Position numbers and translations under genes: made by a program. Shown here piece after piece: positions 17,601 through 29,078 of a DNA stretch of 41,775 nt (the stretch's first letter is position 1; each line of letters begins with the position of its first letter). The notes beneath the pieces were generated by a model. The model was not told the origin of the DNA. It ran no database searches and saw nothing but the letters and a program-made list of their open reading frames with translations. Location of the stretch: NCBI GenBank assembly GCA_947454025.1, contig CANGIZ010000012.1:1-41775 (forward strand), read 5' to 3'. This stretch comes from Bacteroidota bacterium (lineage in GTDB: Bacteria > Bacteroidota > Bacteroidia > Chitinophagales > Chitinophagaceae).

Positions 17601-18644
17601 TTATACACTAAATGGCGACTCAATTAATTTATTTCCTTCAATAGTATGTACCGCGTAATTAAAACCAGTATGTAAAGCATAACTACCATGTACTCCGTTT
17701 TTATTCAAAGCAATAAAGCATACTTGAATATCGGCTGCCTTTTCTTTTTTAATGCGTCTAATTTTTTCAACTACTAAACGACAAGCTTCCTGTGGACTTT
17801 TACCTTGACGCATATGCTCTACAACAGCACTTGCTCCAGCCACTCTAATCACATCTTCTCCTTGTCCAGTAGCTACCACAGCACCCACTTCATTGTCCAC
17901 ATATAAACCTGCACCAATAATAGGAGAGTCTCCCACACGACCTCTAAGTTTAAAACCAGCACCACTTGTAGTGCAACTTCCACTTAAATTTCCATTGGCA
18001 TCCAATGCTACCATTCCAATAGTATCATGGTTCCAATCACCATTACTAAAACGAGTAGGGGCTTTATATTGATCCTCTAATTGACTTGTTGCATTTTTGG
18101 GATTTTGTCTTTCAACATTGATGACGGGTTTGTATTCTGACTTTTTTAACCAAGCTTTATATGCTTTGTCAGCATCGTTAGATAATTTACCCGACTCCAA
18201 AGTAAATCCTTGAGCTAATGCAAATTGTTGCGCACCTTCACCTACCAACATAACATGAGGTGTTTTTTCCATTACTTTTCTCGCTACTGAAATTGGGTGT
18301 TTTATTTTTTCTAAAAAAGCAACGCTACCACAATTAAACTCATGATCCATAATAGAAGCATCTAAAGTAACATGCCCATCTCTGTCTGGATTGGCACCTA
18401 AACCCACGCAACAGCTAATTTCATCTTCGGTTACCATCACCCCTTTTTCAACTGCGTCTAACGCAGATCCTCCTTTACTTAATACTTCCCATGCACCTTT
18501 GTTTGCATTTAATCCTGCATCCCAAGTGGCAATCACGATTGGTTTTTGCACTTGCATAGCTTCTTTGTTTACAAAACCTTGTAATGTAAAACCAGCAATG
18601 CCCAAGCTACTTAGATTGATAAAATTTCTACGATTGATGCTCAT
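17601..18644 (-). CDS. N4-(beta-N-acetylglucosaminyl)-L-asparaginase
   Basis: Ntn-hydrolase that splits the GlcNAc-asparagine bond left after breakdown of N-linked glycoproteins. The protein has 347 residues. The N-terminus reads NRRNFIN followed by a mild hydrophobic stretch, a likely twin-arginine signal, so export to the periplasm is expected. The self-cleavage site is HD|TIGMVALD with nucleophile Thr208. Downstream are SGAGFKLRGRVGDSPIIGAG and ATGQGEDVIR, which shape the substrate pocket. The gene begins a two-gene unit with cutC and is divergent (70 bases) from an N-acetylhexosamine-kinase-like gene. Whether glycosylasparagine is the natural substrate here is inference from the family. 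Confidence 0.92.
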   Translation of the reverse strand: MSINRRNFINLSSLGIAGFTLQGFVNKEAMQVQKPIVIATWDAGLNANKGAWEVLSKGGSALDAVEKGVMVTEDEISCCVGLGANPDRDGHVTLDASIMDHEFNCGSVAFLEKIKHPISVARKVMEKTPHVMLVGEGAQQFALAQGFTLESGKLSNDADKAYKAWLKKSEYKPVINVERQNPKNATSQLEDQYKAPTRFSNGDWNHDTIGMVALDANGNLSGSCTTSGAGFKLRGRVGDSPIIGAGLYVDNEVGAVVATGQGEDVIRVAGASAVVEHMRQGKSPQEACRLVVEKIRRIKKEKAADIQVCFIALNKNGVHGSYALHTGFNYAVHTIEGNKLIESPFSV

Positions 18645-18714
18645 TATCTATTGGGTTGAATGAATTTTGAAATTACGAAGATTCAGTCTATTTATGTACA
18701 TTTAATGTTTAAAT

Positions 18715-19731
18715 ATGGAAAGCATTTTTGAATTATATGGATGGGATGTAATAGACACGGTACAGCTGCATCAAGGCCTTATCAACAGCACTTATATTGT
18801 ACATACCGCTAAAGGTGATTTTGTATTACAGACAATTAATCATTCTATATTTAAAAACCCTGCAGCAATCGATCATAATATTAATACCATAGGTAATTAT
18901 ATTGAAGAAAATCACCCTAACTATTTGTATACCTATTTAGTTCCAACAAAAAATGGAAAAACTTTAATAGAGTGGGAGGGCAAATACTATCGAGCATTTC
19001 ATAAAATTGATGGGTATGCTTTATCTGTTTTAGAAACACCACATCAAGCCAAAGAAGCAGCAAGTCAATTTGGACAATTCACTTCGATATTAAATGGGTT
19101 GAATATGGCTAAGCTCAAAATAACCTTATCTGATTTCCATAACCTAAGCTTGAGATTTGATCAATTTTCTGAATCCATTATTCATGGAAATTCTAACCGA
19201 ATTCAGGATTCAAAGGATGCCATTAGCTTTTTACAGGCTAATAATTGGATCGTTAAGCAATATGAAAAATATATTCAACATCCCGATACAAAGCAAAGAG
19301 TAACCCATCACGATACCAAAATCAGCAATGTGCTTTTTAAACAAATAGCAGGTATCGAAAAGGCAGTTTGTGTCATTGATTTGGATACAGTCATGCCAGG
19401 CTATTTTATAAGTGATATTGGAGATATGTGCCGAACCTGCCTATGTGCTGTTACGGAAGAAGAAGCCAATCTTGATCTCGTAAAAGTGGATAGCTCAAAA
19501 TGGACTGCCATCCAAGAAGGCTATCTGAGTGAAATGAACTCGGTGTTATCCAATTTTGAAAAAGACCATTTGTTTTTTGGAGGACAGTTTATGATTTATA
19601 TGCAAGCCCTTAGATTTTTAACCGATCATTTGAATAATGATATTTACTATGGGGCAAAAAAAGAGGGCCAAAACTATGTTCGAGCCCTCAATCAAATTCG
19701 ACTACTTGAAGTCTATAACAAATTAAAATAA
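18715..19731 (+). CDS. Phosphotransferase family protein, N-acetylhexosamine 1-kinase-like
   Basis: A 338-residue aminoglycoside-phosphotransferase-fold kinase, cytoplasmic with no signal peptide. The N-lobe begins with LINSTYIVHTAKGDFVLQTIN, typical of sugar and choline kinases. The catalytic loop is HHDTKISNVLF with Asp200 and Asn205, and the metal site is IDLDT with Asp222. The closing GDMCRTC segment resembles the GDxxRxx pattern of N-acetylhexosamine 1-kinases (NahK). With an N-glycosylasparaginase on one side and a GH109-type enzyme on the other, a role in phosphorylating GlcNAc or GalNAc is attractive but unproven; an antibiotic kinase is unlikely. Confidence 0.8.
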   Translation: MESIFELYGWDVIDTVQLHQGLINSTYIVHTAKGDFVLQTINHSIFKNPAAIDHNINTIGNYIEENHPNYLYTYLVPTKNGKTLIEWEGKYYRAFHKIDGYALSVLETPHQAKEAASQFGQFTSILNGLNMAKLKITLSDFHNLSLRFDQFSESIIHGNSNRIQDSKDAISFLQANNWIVKQYEKYIQHPDTKQRVTHHDTKISNVLFKQIAGIEKAVCVIDLDTVMPGYFISDIGDMCRTCLCAVTEEEANLDLVKVDSSKWTAIQEGYLSEMNSVLSNFEKDHLFFGGQFMIYMQALRFLTDHLNNDIYYGAKKEGQNYVRALNQIRLLEVYNKLK

Positions 19732-19778
19732 TATCATATATTTAAATTTGTTAGTATCTAATGAATCATAATTTAATA

Positions 19779-21191
<1,413 letters not shown>

Positions 21192-21212
21192 TTAGTTATA
21201 CAAAATAGCAAT

Positions 21213-21314
21213 AAATATCTACATAAGCAATACCAACCTCATTTTCAGCCATACTGAATGCTTTTTAAATACTATTTATTTGCTTATAATTAACATTATG
21301 TTAAATAGATATTT
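21213..21314. repeat. Nested inverted repeats upstream of the GH109 gene
   Basis: AAATATCTA (21213-21221) and ATAAGCAA (21223-21230) recur inverted as TTGCTTAT (21280-21287) and TAGATATTT (21306-21314). Between those last two arms sits a separate palindrome, TTAACAT-T-ATGTTAA (21290-21304). The arrangement lies 43-144 bases before the GH109 start and could hold operators for its control. Confidence 0.5.
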
Positions 21315-21319
21315 ACAAG

Positions 21320-21345
21320 ATAACCCCCGATTGCTCGAGGGTTAT
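21320..21345 (-). terminator. Probable terminator after the TPR gene
   Basis: An 11-base stem with one mismatch (21320-21330 with 21335-21345) and a TTGC loop, 13 bases past the stop of the gyrA-linked TPR gene. The T-tract on the minus strand is weak, so efficiency is uncertain. Confidence 0.65.
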
Positions 21346-21358
21346 TGTTTATAGTAAG

Positions 21359-22891
21359 CTATCTTATATCATGTATGTAATCAACTTTACCATCTTTATC
21401 AATTCCTACTTCCATGTTATTGTAAAATAATAACTCAGAAATATTTGACTTAGTTGTTGTTGTTGAAGTCTTATTTGGAGTTCCAAGTATTTTAATAACT
21501 TGATCTTTTGTAAACCCAATTCTTACTTCATAGTTAAATGCGTCATGAAGTTTATCGTAGAAGTTGAATTTTAAATCAGCTTCGTCAGAAGCTTTTTGGT
21601 CTTTTCCTCTTGTTTTATCACGTTTAAATGCATATAAAGTAGCTAAGAAATCTACAGACCTATTTCCTACATTTTTTTCATTTTTTTCCAATTTGCCGCT
21701 TTTTGTGTTAATAGCTTCATATGCTTTTGTAATCCATACAATGGATGCATCTACTTTCTCCTTGATTTTAGGTTCTAATACAACATTCAACTTTTTGATA
21801 GAATCTTGTTGTGCTTTAAATGCTGCATCAAAGGCTAATTTCTTCTTAGGATCTTTTGGTGCTGCAGGCTTGTTTGCGTTTAAAGTTTGTAAAGATTTGA
21901 TGTTTTGACCCGCTTTTTCGTCTAAAATAGTGAATTGATTATAATAAGCAATACCAATATTGAACGCAGCTGCGAAATTTTTCGGGTTCATTTCAAAGGC
22001 TTTTTTGTAAGCTTCTGCAGCTTTATCTATGTATTTATCAGTATTGGCATCGTCTCCTTTACCACTCATGAACATGTCACCATACATTTGGTATTCCACT
22101 TCAGTTAATTTTCCAGCGGTAGCTTTTTGATCGTATAAAGCTACTTTTTCGTCAATTGATAAGTTTTTATCAATGTATTCAGTTGTATACTCCGCCCAAG
22201 ATTCTTTTGGATAAGCCGCTTGTGCAGCTTCTAAAGTAGCGTCAAAATTAGCTTTATCCTTTTTAGCAATGTATTGCATTAATACATAACGGTAAACGTC
22301 TACATACTCAGGAGCAGCTACTTTATAACCTACTAAACGAGCATAGTAAGATAAAGTAACATCTACATTACCTGCATTTTGGTTTGCATATCCAGCATAT
22401 ACTAATGAAGTCGTATCAAATTTTTGCTTTGACGTTGACCATCCATTGGTGAAAATGATATCACTGAAAGCAACAGCATTTTCAAAACTTGCAGCGGCCA
22501 CTTTCCAATTCTTTGTATTAAAGGCATTCACACCATCCTTAAAGCTTTTTAAATACACATCAAAAAATGGATCTTGACCATTTTCCTTTGCTATTGGGAA
22601 ACCTTTTTCCTTATCTAATTTGATATATTCATCAATCGCAGCTTTTAATTGACCGTAAGCATCTGGATTCTTAACCGCATCCTTATTATAACCGCTATAA
22701 ATTTTAGCTTTCCAATAATAGCCTTCAGCAGTAGTTAACGCAGCTGGTTTTTTAGCAGCCACTTTATCATATTCCGCTTTTGCTGCATCGTACTGGCCGA
22801 TTAACATATTCGTTTGTACTTTCTTGAAGTCCTGTGCATTTGCCATTTGGAAACCCAACATAAGCGCTAAGACTGTTAAAATCCTTTTCAT
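21359..22891 (-). CDS. Secreted tetratricopeptide-repeat protein with BamE/SmpA-like C-terminus
   Basis: A 510-residue exported protein: MKRILTVLALMLGFQMANAQ is a clear signal peptide cut near residue 20. The body is helical with TPR-like units (for example QYDAAKAEYDKVA near 33-45, NWKVAAASFENAV, and AAEAYKKAFEMNPKNFAAAFNIGIAYYNQ in the middle). The last 55 residues contain GFTKDQVIKILGTPNK, the pattern of the BamE/SmpA fold. I know no assigned function. It lies 39 bases downstream of gyrA on the same strand, probably sharing its promoter, although a periplasmic protein and gyrase have no obvious link. Confidence 0.83.
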   Translation of the reverse strand: MKRILTVLALMLGFQMANAQDFKKVQTNMLIGQYDAAKAEYDKVAAKKPAALTTAEGYYWKAKIYSGYNKDAVKNPDAYGQLKAAIDEYIKLDKEKGFPIAKENGQDPFFDVYLKSFKDGVNAFNTKNWKVAAASFENAVAFSDIIFTNGWSTSKQKFDTTSLVYAGYANQNAGNVDVTLSYYARLVGYKVAAPEYVDVYRYVLMQYIAKKDKANFDATLEAAQAAYPKESWAEYTTEYIDKNLSIDEKVALYDQKATAGKLTEVEYQMYGDMFMSGKGDDANTDKYIDKAAEAYKKAFEMNPKNFAAAFNIGIAYYNQFTILDEKAGQNIKSLQTLNANKPAAPKDPKKKLAFDAAFKAQQDSIKKLNVVLEPKIKEKVDASIVWITKAYEAINTKSGKLEKNEKNVGNRSVDFLATLYAFKRDKTRGKDQKASDEADLKFNFYDKLHDAFNYEVRIGFTKDQVIKILGTPNKTSTTTTKSNISELLFYNNMEVGIDKDGKVDYIHDIR

Positions 22892-22930
22892 ATTTATCGT
22901 TTTTGTTGTAAAATTTATTATTTGTTTTGT

Positions 22931-25546
22931 TTATGCTATTGGAGTTTCGTCTCCTTCGTTATTTAAAGTGTCATCAATTGAAGCATCGTTTGATTCAGTC
23001 GCATCCGTAGTTTCAGGATCAGTCGATTCACCTTCTACTAATTCGGCGTCCTCACCTTGATCACCAATTTTAGATGTTGCTGCGATTTCATCACCCTCGT
23101 CTAAGCGAATTAATTTAACCCCCTGTGTTGCTCTACCCGCTTCACGGATTTCATTAATGCTAGTACGAATGGTTACACCTGATTTACAAGTAATAATTAA
23201 GTCATCAGACTCTAATACATCCATCAAGCCTACCAAACTTCCCGTTTTTTCCGTTACGTTAATGGTTTTAACACCTTTACCACCACGGTTGGTTATACGG
23301 TATTCATCAATTGGAGTACGTTTACCGAATCCTTGTTGACTTACTACTAATATAGTGCGGTCTTTATCCTCTCTGCTCACACAAACCAATCCAACTACTT
23401 CATCGGTTTCGTCGTCCACTTCAATACCAGCAACACCAATCGCTCCACGGCCAGTTGGTCTTACTTTCTCTTCAGGGAAACGAATGGCTCTACCCGACTT
23501 AATTGCCATCATCACTTCATTATTACCATCCGTTAAACGAGCGGCTAATAATTCATCTCCTTCGTTAATGGTAATAGCATTCACACCAGAAACTCTTGGA
23601 CGACTAAATTCTTCCAAACAAGTTTTCTTAATGATACCTTTCTTAGTACATAAAATAATGTAGTGATTGTTCACATATTCTTTATCATCCAACTTACGTA
23701 CTTCGATGATTGCTTTTACTTTATCATCTGGTGGCAATTGAATTAAGTTTTGGATGGCTCTACCCTTACTTGTTTTTTCTCCTTCTGGAATTTCATATAC
23801 ACGCATCCAGAAACATCTTCCTTTTTCAGTAAAGAACAACATGGTATCATGTGTAGAAGCAATAAATAAATGCTCTACATAATCTTCCTCACGTGTCTTA
23901 GAACCAATGGCGCCGCGGCCTCCACGCTTTTGTTGACGGTATTCAGATACCGAGGTACGTTTGATATAACCTAAATGAGAAATGGTGATTACCACATCCT
24001 CTTCTTCGATTAAATCTTCGATGCGCATTTCATCGGCTAAATATTGTATCTCTGTTTTACGCTCGTCCCCGAATTTTTCTTTTACTTCTAATAACTCGGT
24101 TTTGATTAATTCAAAACGTAAATGTTCGCTACCTAATAATTCTTTCAAAGAAGCAATGATCTTCATTAATTGATCAAATTCTTCTTTAATTTTCTCTCGC
24201 TCCATGCCCGTTAAACGTTGCAATCTTAATTCCAAAATTGCTTTCGCTTGGATATCTGAAATACCCCATCCGGCTGTGATTAAGGCTTCTTTTGCCGCCT
24301 CTGGATTCGCTGAATTTCTAATTAAACGAATTACTTCATCTAAATGATCTAAAGCAATTAAATATCCTTCTAAAATATGTGCACGCTCTTCGGCTTTTCT
24401 TAATTCAAATTTCGCACGACGAATCACCACTTCCATTCTAAACTCAATGAACTCAGAAATTAAATCCTTTAAGTTCATGATTTTTGGACGACCTTTTGTT
24501 AAGGCTACGTTGTTAATACCATAGCTGGTTTGTAACTCCGTAAACTTGTACAATTGGTTAATGATAACCTGAGCAACTGCGTCTTTCTTTAATTCAATAA
24601 CAATACGCGTTCCTTCGCGTTTGTTACTTTCATTGTTCACATGTGAAATCCCTTCAATCGTTTTATCAACAACCAATTGACCAATTCGATCCGTTAAATT
24701 ATCACGATTTACTTGATAAGGAATTTCATGAATCACAATCATTTCACGACCATTCGCCTTGGTTTCAACATTACATTTTCCACGTAAAACCACGCGACCA
24801 CGTCCTGTCATTAAACCTTGCTTCACTCCTTCCATTCCGTAAATAACACCTCCTGTTGGAAAATCGGGTGCTTTTACATAGTTGATCAATTCTTCAATCG
24901 TAATATCACGGTTTTCAATATAGGCAATACAACCATCTACTACTTCGCCCAAATTATGAGGAAGCATATTGGTAGCCATACCCACCGCAATACCTGATGA
25001 ACCATTCACTAACAATTGAGGAATACGTGTAGGCAATACACTTGGCTCTTCTAAGCTATCATCAAAGTTGAGTTGAAAGTCAACTGTGTCTTTTTCTAAA
25101 TCATCCAACATGGCTTCAGAAATACGTTGTAAACGTGCTTCCGTATAACGCATAGCAGCTGGCGGGTCACCATCTTGGTTACCAAAATTACCTTGACCGT
25201 CTACCAACTTATAACGCATAGTCCACTCTTGCGCCATACGCACCAAAGTATCGTAAATAGCAGAGTCACCGTGCGGGTGAAACTTACCCATCACTTCACC
25301 GACAATACGGGCAGATTTTTTATAAGGCTTATTGCTATTGTTTCCCAATTCATGCATCGCAAATAATACACGACGATGTACAGGTTTAAAACCATCTCTC
25401 ACATCAGGTAAAGCACGTCCAACAATAACCGACATTGAATAGTCAATGTAAGATGTTTTCATTTGCTCTTCGATGTTCACCCTAATGACACGATCATTGT
25501 CTTGGGTTTGCTCAGCACCTAAATTTTCATTCAAATTCTCTTCCAT
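22931..25546 (-). CDS. gyrA: DNA gyrase subunit A
   Basis: Breakage-reunion subunit of DNA gyrase. The ATG at 25546 ([10 protein letters not shown]) gives 871 residues; an open extension upstream to 25663 reads like non-coding DNA and lacks family similarity. Catalytic Tyr134 lies in MRYTEARL. The quinolone-resistance region reads [11 protein letters not shown], with Ser95 and Asp99 at the positions of E. coli Ser83 and Asp87, so this is the usual drug-sensitive form. The C-terminal beta-pinwheel contains the GyrA box QQKRGGRG, which separates gyrase from topoisomerase IV. The tail is strongly acidic. A pair of DnaA-box-like sites lies about 120-150 bases upstream of the start. Confidence 0.96.
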   Translation of the reverse strand: MEENLNENLGAEQTQDNDRVIRVNIEEQMKTSYIDYSMSVIVGRALPDVRDGFKPVHRRVLFAMHELGNNSNKPYKKSARIVGEVMGKFHPHGDSAIYDTLVRMAQEWTMRYKLVDGQGNFGNQDGDPPAAMRYTEARLQRISEAMLDDLEKDTVDFQLNFDDSLEEPSVLPTRIPQLLVNGSSGIAVGMATNMLPHNLGEVVDGCIAYIENRDITIEELINYVKAPDFPTGGVIYGMEGVKQGLMTGRGRVVLRGKCNVETKANGREMIVIHEIPYQVNRDNLTDRIGQLVVDKTIEGISHVNNESNKREGTRIVIELKKDAVAQVIINQLYKFTELQTSYGINNVALTKGRPKIMNLKDLISEFIEFRMEVVIRRAKFELRKAEERAHILEGYLIALDHLDEVIRLIRNSANPEAAKEALITAGWGISDIQAKAILELRLQRLTGMEREKIKEEFDQLMKIIASLKELLGSEHLRFELIKTELLEVKEKFGDERKTEIQYLADEMRIEDLIEEEDVVITISHLGYIKRTSVSEYRQQKRGGRGAIGSKTREEDYVEHLFIASTHDTMLFFTEKGRCFWMRVYEIPEGEKTSKGRAIQNLIQLPPDDKVKAIIEVRKLDDKEYVNNHYIILCTKKGIIKKTCLEEFSRPRVSGVNAITINEGDELLAARLTDGNNEVMMAIKSGRAIRFPEEKVRPTGRGAIGVAGIEVDDETDEVVGLVCVSREDKDRTILVVSQQGFGKRTPIDEYRITNRGGKGVKTINVTEKTGSLVGLMDVLESDDLIITCKSGVTIRTSINEIREAGRATQGVKLIRLDEGDEIAATSKIGDQGEDAELVEGESTDPETTDATESNDASIDDTLNNEGDETPIA

Positions 25547-25663
25547 AAATTTTACTTTCTTTTCGTCAAATTGTTGTGGCAAAAATTGCCTAAACAGACT
25601 AGTAACGAAGATAACTTTAAGCCCTCTTTTTTCCCTGTTTTTACAGCTTATTTTAGCACCCAT

Positions 25664-25695
25664 TTATCCACAGTTTTACCCCTAATTGTGGGTAA
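25664..25695. promoter_or_regulatory. Facing pair of DnaA-box-like sites upstream of gyrA
   Basis: TTATCCACA (25664-25672) is a perfect DnaA box. TGTGGGTAA (25687-25695) is, on the other strand, TTACCCACA with one mismatch. They face each other across 14 bases in the 206-base gap between gyrA and the saccharopine dehydrogenase gene. Confidence 0.45.
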
Positions 25696-25752
25696 TAAAT
25701 CCTAACTTTAAGTAGCAAATAATGAATGAATTATACTGCTTAAATTCTGCCC

Positions 25753-27066
25753 ATGAAAATTCCACAAATTTTAATATTAGGCGCAGGTAAATCTGCCACT
25801 GTTTTAATCCAATATTTACAAAAAAAAGCAGTCGAAAATAACTGGTATATCGTACTAGCTGATGGAGATAAAAATTTGTCAGAAAAGAAATGGAATCACG
25901 CTAAAAATGGCCATGCGGTTGGGTTTGATATCGAAGACGCAAGCACTCGAAAAAACTTTATTCGGGAAGCAGATGTGGTCGTTTCCATGTTACCCGCTTT
26001 TCTACATTTTTTAGTTGCAAAGGATTGTTTACAACAAAACATACCCCTTTTTACAGCTTCCTATGTGGACGAAAATTTGAAAAGTTTGGAAGCCGATTTG
26101 AAAGCAAAAAACTTATTGTTTTTATGCGAAATGGGACTCGATCCTGGCATTGATCATATGAGTGCCATGGAGTTAATTCATCGAATACAAAATAAAGGGG
26201 GTGTTATAACTAGTTTTAAGTCCCATTGCGGAGGTTTAATTGCTCCAGAAAGCGATGACAATCCTTGGCATTATAAAATCAGCTGGAACCCTCGTAATAT
26301 CATTTTAGCAGGTAAAGCAGGTGCCATTTACTTGGAAGATGGTGTCACTAAGGGGCTGCCATATGAAAAATTATTTGACAATGCTCCTCCAATTCATGTG
26401 TCAGGCATAGGACAACTCTCCTATTATCCAAATCGAAATTCATTAAGCTATATTGACACTTATGCATTACATGGTGTTCATGATTTTGTAAGAACCACGC
26501 TCAGACATCCTGCATTTTGTAGTGGTTGGAATGCGATTGTACAACTAAAATTAACCAATGAAAACGAATTACAATTAGCTCCAAATGAGACGGTGAATGG
26601 TTGGTTTCAAAAACATTTACTTGACAATAACTTACAAGAACTTTACGCAGCAATGTTGTTAAATGAAAAATTAAGTGAACAATTATTATACATTGGCTTA
26701 GAAGGTACAATTCATATACCTCAACAATTAAGAACGAACGCTGCAATTTTACAGTGGCTTTTGGAATTTAAATGGAAGTTAGATTCAGCAGACAAAGACA
26801 TGGTGGTGATGGTACATGAATTGACTTACACATTAAACCATACTTCCCATCACATTAAAAGTAGTATGGTCATAAAAGGCCAAGATGCGGAACGCACCGC
26901 AATGGCTAAAACAGTTGGATTGCCGCTTGCCATGGGCGTTTGCGCTTATTTAAAAGGAGAAATTCAACTTACTGGATTGCATATTCCAACGCTCCCAAGT
27001 ATTTATACGCCTATCTTAAAATCATTGACTGAGGAAGGAATTCATTTTGATGAAATCGAAAGTTAG
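25753..27066 (+). CDS. Saccharopine dehydrogenase family protein
   Basis: A 437-residue NAD(P)-dependent enzyme. The N-terminal Rossmann motif ILGAGKSATVL (8-18) is followed by VVSMLPAFLHFLVAKDC and FLCEMGLDPGIDHMSA, typical of saccharopine reductase/dehydrogenase. Later FKSHCGGLIAPESDDNPWHYKISW contacts the substrate in this family. Likely reaction: interconversion of saccharopine with aminoadipate semialdehyde and glutamate, or with lysine and 2-oxoglutarate; the direction is open. No other lysine-degradation gene is in the window. Divergent from gyrA; convergent with rnr, with 5 bases between stop codons. Confidence 0.88.
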   Translation: MKIPQILILGAGKSATVLIQYLQKKAVENNWYIVLADGDKNLSEKKWNHAKNGHAVGFDIEDASTRKNFIREADVVVSMLPAFLHFLVAKDCLQQNIPLFTASYVDENLKSLEADLKAKNLLFLCEMGLDPGIDHMSAMELIHRIQNKGGVITSFKSHCGGLIAPESDDNPWHYKISWNPRNIILAGKAGAIYLEDGVTKGLPYEKLFDNAPPIHVSGIGQLSYYPNRNSLSYIDTYALHGVHDFVRTTLRHPAFCSGWNAIVQLKLTNENELQLAPNETVNGWFQKHLLDNNLQELYAAMLLNEKLSEQLLYIGLEGTIHIPQQLRTNAAILQWLLEFKWKLDSADKDMVVMVHELTYTLNHTSHHIKSSMVIKGQDAERTAMAKTVGLPLAMGVCAYLKGEIQLTGLHIPTLPSIYTPILKSLTEEGIHFDEIES

Positions 27067-27071
27067 CAAGT

Positions 27072-29078
27072 TTATTTAGTTGGCTCCCATTCATAATCAA
27101 GTTGTCGCTTTTCTAAATTCGCGGCAACCACTTTAATCATGATTTTATCGCCCATACTAAATTTGCGACCCGATCTTAACCCAACCAAAGAATAGCTTGT
27201 TTCTACCAATCTAAAATCGTCAATTCGAGACAAAGTTGTGATACTCACTAAACCTTCACATTTGTGTTCAACGGTTTCAACCCAGAACCCAAAGCTAGAT
27301 ACACCACTAATCACACCTTCGAAAGTATGACCCAGAAATTGGCTCATAAATTCTACTTGCTTGTATTTATTAGATGCTCTTTCGGCTTCCATCGCTGCTC
27401 TTTCACGTTCACTGCAATGCACACATTTTCCCTCCATTGACCCATCGTTCATTGGATTACCTAATAATACCGACTGTACAACTCTATGCACTAATACATC
27501 GGGATAACGTCTAATTGGGGAAGTAAAATGACAATAATGTTCAAATCCTAAACCATAGTGACCAATATTGTTGGTAGTATACACTGCTTTGGCCATTGTT
27601 CGAATACCCAACTGTTCTAATACATGTTGTTCTGGTTTACCATGTGCCGAAAGCATTAAAGCATTAAAACTATGCGCAATGTTATCAGGACTCGACAAAT
27701 CAAATGGATAACCATGTGACTTGGCAAAAGCTACAAATGGCGCTAATTTGTCTTCATTTGGTTGATCATGTACACGGTATGGGAAAGGAATGGGTTCTTT
27801 TTTAATTTTCACCTGACCCATTTTCTCTGCAATTAATTGATTGGCTTTTAACATTAATTCTTCAATCAACTGATGCGATTCCTTACTTTCTTTTACAGTG
27901 ATTCCCGTTGGTTTACCTTTTTCATCCAATGTAAAACGTACTTCCTGTGAAGAGAAATTAATGGCACCATGATCAAAACGTGCTTTTCTTAATTTTTGTG
28001 TATACTCTAATAACCACAAGATCTCAGCCTCATGATCACCTTGCTTGGTTTCAATTATTTCTTGTACTTGTTCGTACGTAAAACGTCGATCAGAATAAAT
28101 AATCGTTTTACCATACCAAGTATTTACTACTTTGCCTTGTTCGTTAATTTCAAAAGTAGCGGAGAAAGTTAATTTATCTTCATGAGGTCGAAGCGAACAT
28201 AATTCATTTGAAATACGCTCCGGCAACATGGGGTAAACTCTATCTGGCAAATAAACCGAAGTGGCTCTTTCATAAGCTTCCTTGTCAATGGCAGTATCTG
28301 GTTGAACATAATGACTCACATCGGCAATATGTACGCCTATTTCAATATTTCCATTTTCCAATTTTTGAAAAGAAATGGCATCATCAAAATCCTTGGCATC
28401 CACCGGATCAATCGTGAAAGTTAATACTTTACGATAGTCCTTTCTTTTTGCAATTTCTTGTTCTGAGATGGTATCACTTAATGATCTTGCAAAAGCCAAT
28501 GTTTCCTCACTAAATTCTAAATTAAATCCTGCTTCTGCAACAATCGACTTCATTGCTAAATCATTCTCTTGTTCTGGCGTGAATACACTTACTACTTCAC
28601 CTTCGGGTTTGCGATTTGCATTTTCCCATTTGGATAATTGTACAATCACTCGATCCTTGTCCTTTGCTCCTTTTAATTTATTCATTGGAACATAAATGTC
28701 TGGCATTGGATATAAGGTACTAGGTATAAAGAAAGCCGTCTTTTCCATTACCTGCATCGTACCCGCAAAACTGACTTGTTTACGTTTTAATACTTCTAAT
28801 ACTTTTCCTTCTTTCTTACCTGAACCCTGTCTGATTTTAGTGATTTTAACAGCTACTTCATCGCCTTTTAATGCGGTGTTAAAATCGGTTGGAAAAACAA
28901 GAATATCGTTTTCCATATTGGGTACCATTACAAAACCCATTCCAGATTTTGCAATATCTAATACTCCCCTATAAGTAGTAACCAAATTGGTTTGCTTTGT
29001 AGTCGTATGTTTCTTAGTAGTCGACTTTTTGGTCGATTTTTGATTCGTTTTTTTTGTTGTGTGCTTTTTAGTTCCCAT
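27072..29078 (-). CDS. rnr: Ribonuclease R
   Basis: Processive 3'-5' exoribonuclease that degrades structured RNA. In this 668-residue protein a Lys/Thr-rich, low-complexity leader of about 30 residues replaces the helix-turn-helix of longer RNase R proteins. Cold-shock-type domains follow (about 34-165), then the RNB domain with DPVDAKDFDDAISF at 224-237 holding the catalytic aspartates, and an S1 domain near 590-665 (GHTFEGVISGVSSFGFWV). The start overlaps the lpxK stop by 11 bases, so translation is probably coupled. It is the last gene of a five-gene minus-strand operon. Confidence 0.94.
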   Translation of the reverse strand: MGTKKHTTKKTNQKSTKKSTTKKHTTTKQTNLVTTYRGVLDIAKSGMGFVMVPNMENDILVFPTDFNTALKGDEVAVKITKIRQGSGKKEGKVLEVLKRKQVSFAGTMQVMEKTAFFIPSTLYPMPDIYVPMNKLKGAKDKDRVIVQLSKWENANRKPEGEVVSVFTPEQENDLAMKSIVAEAGFNLEFSEETLAFARSLSDTISEQEIAKRKDYRKVLTFTIDPVDAKDFDDAISFQKLENGNIEIGVHIADVSHYVQPDTAIDKEAYERATSVYLPDRVYPMLPERISNELCSLRPHEDKLTFSATFEINEQGKVVNTWYGKTIIYSDRRFTYEQVQEIIETKQGDHEAEILWLLEYTQKLRKARFDHGAINFSSQEVRFTLDEKGKPTGITVKESKESHQLIEELMLKANQLIAEKMGQVKIKKEPIPFPYRVHDQPNEDKLAPFVAFAKSHGYPFDLSSPDNIAHSFNALMLSAHGKPEQHVLEQLGIRTMAKAVYTTNNIGHYGLGFEHYCHFTSPIRRYPDVLVHRVVQSVLLGNPMNDGSMEGKCVHCSERERAAMEAERASNKYKQVEFMSQFLGHTFEGVISGVSSFGFWVETVEHKCEGLVSITTLSRIDDFRLVETSYSLVGLRSGRKFSMGDKIMIKVVAANLEKRQLDYEWEPTK

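Noticed and set aside
18715..19731. Aminoglycoside resistance kinase
   Set aside because: Only the fold is shared; context and the GDMCRTC segment fit sugar kinases better.
25547..25663. In-frame extension of gyrA to 25663
   Set aside because: The 39 extra residues have no GyrA similarity and cover the upstream DnaA-box-like site; the ATG at 25546 fits the family start.
23157..25685. Plus-strand open frames opposite gyrA
   Set aside because: Antisense shadows of a highly conserved gene; no family motif or start signal.
25547..25752. Chromosome origin of replication
   Set aside because: Only two DnaA-box-like sites and no AT-rich unwinding array; no dnaA or dnaN gene nearby.
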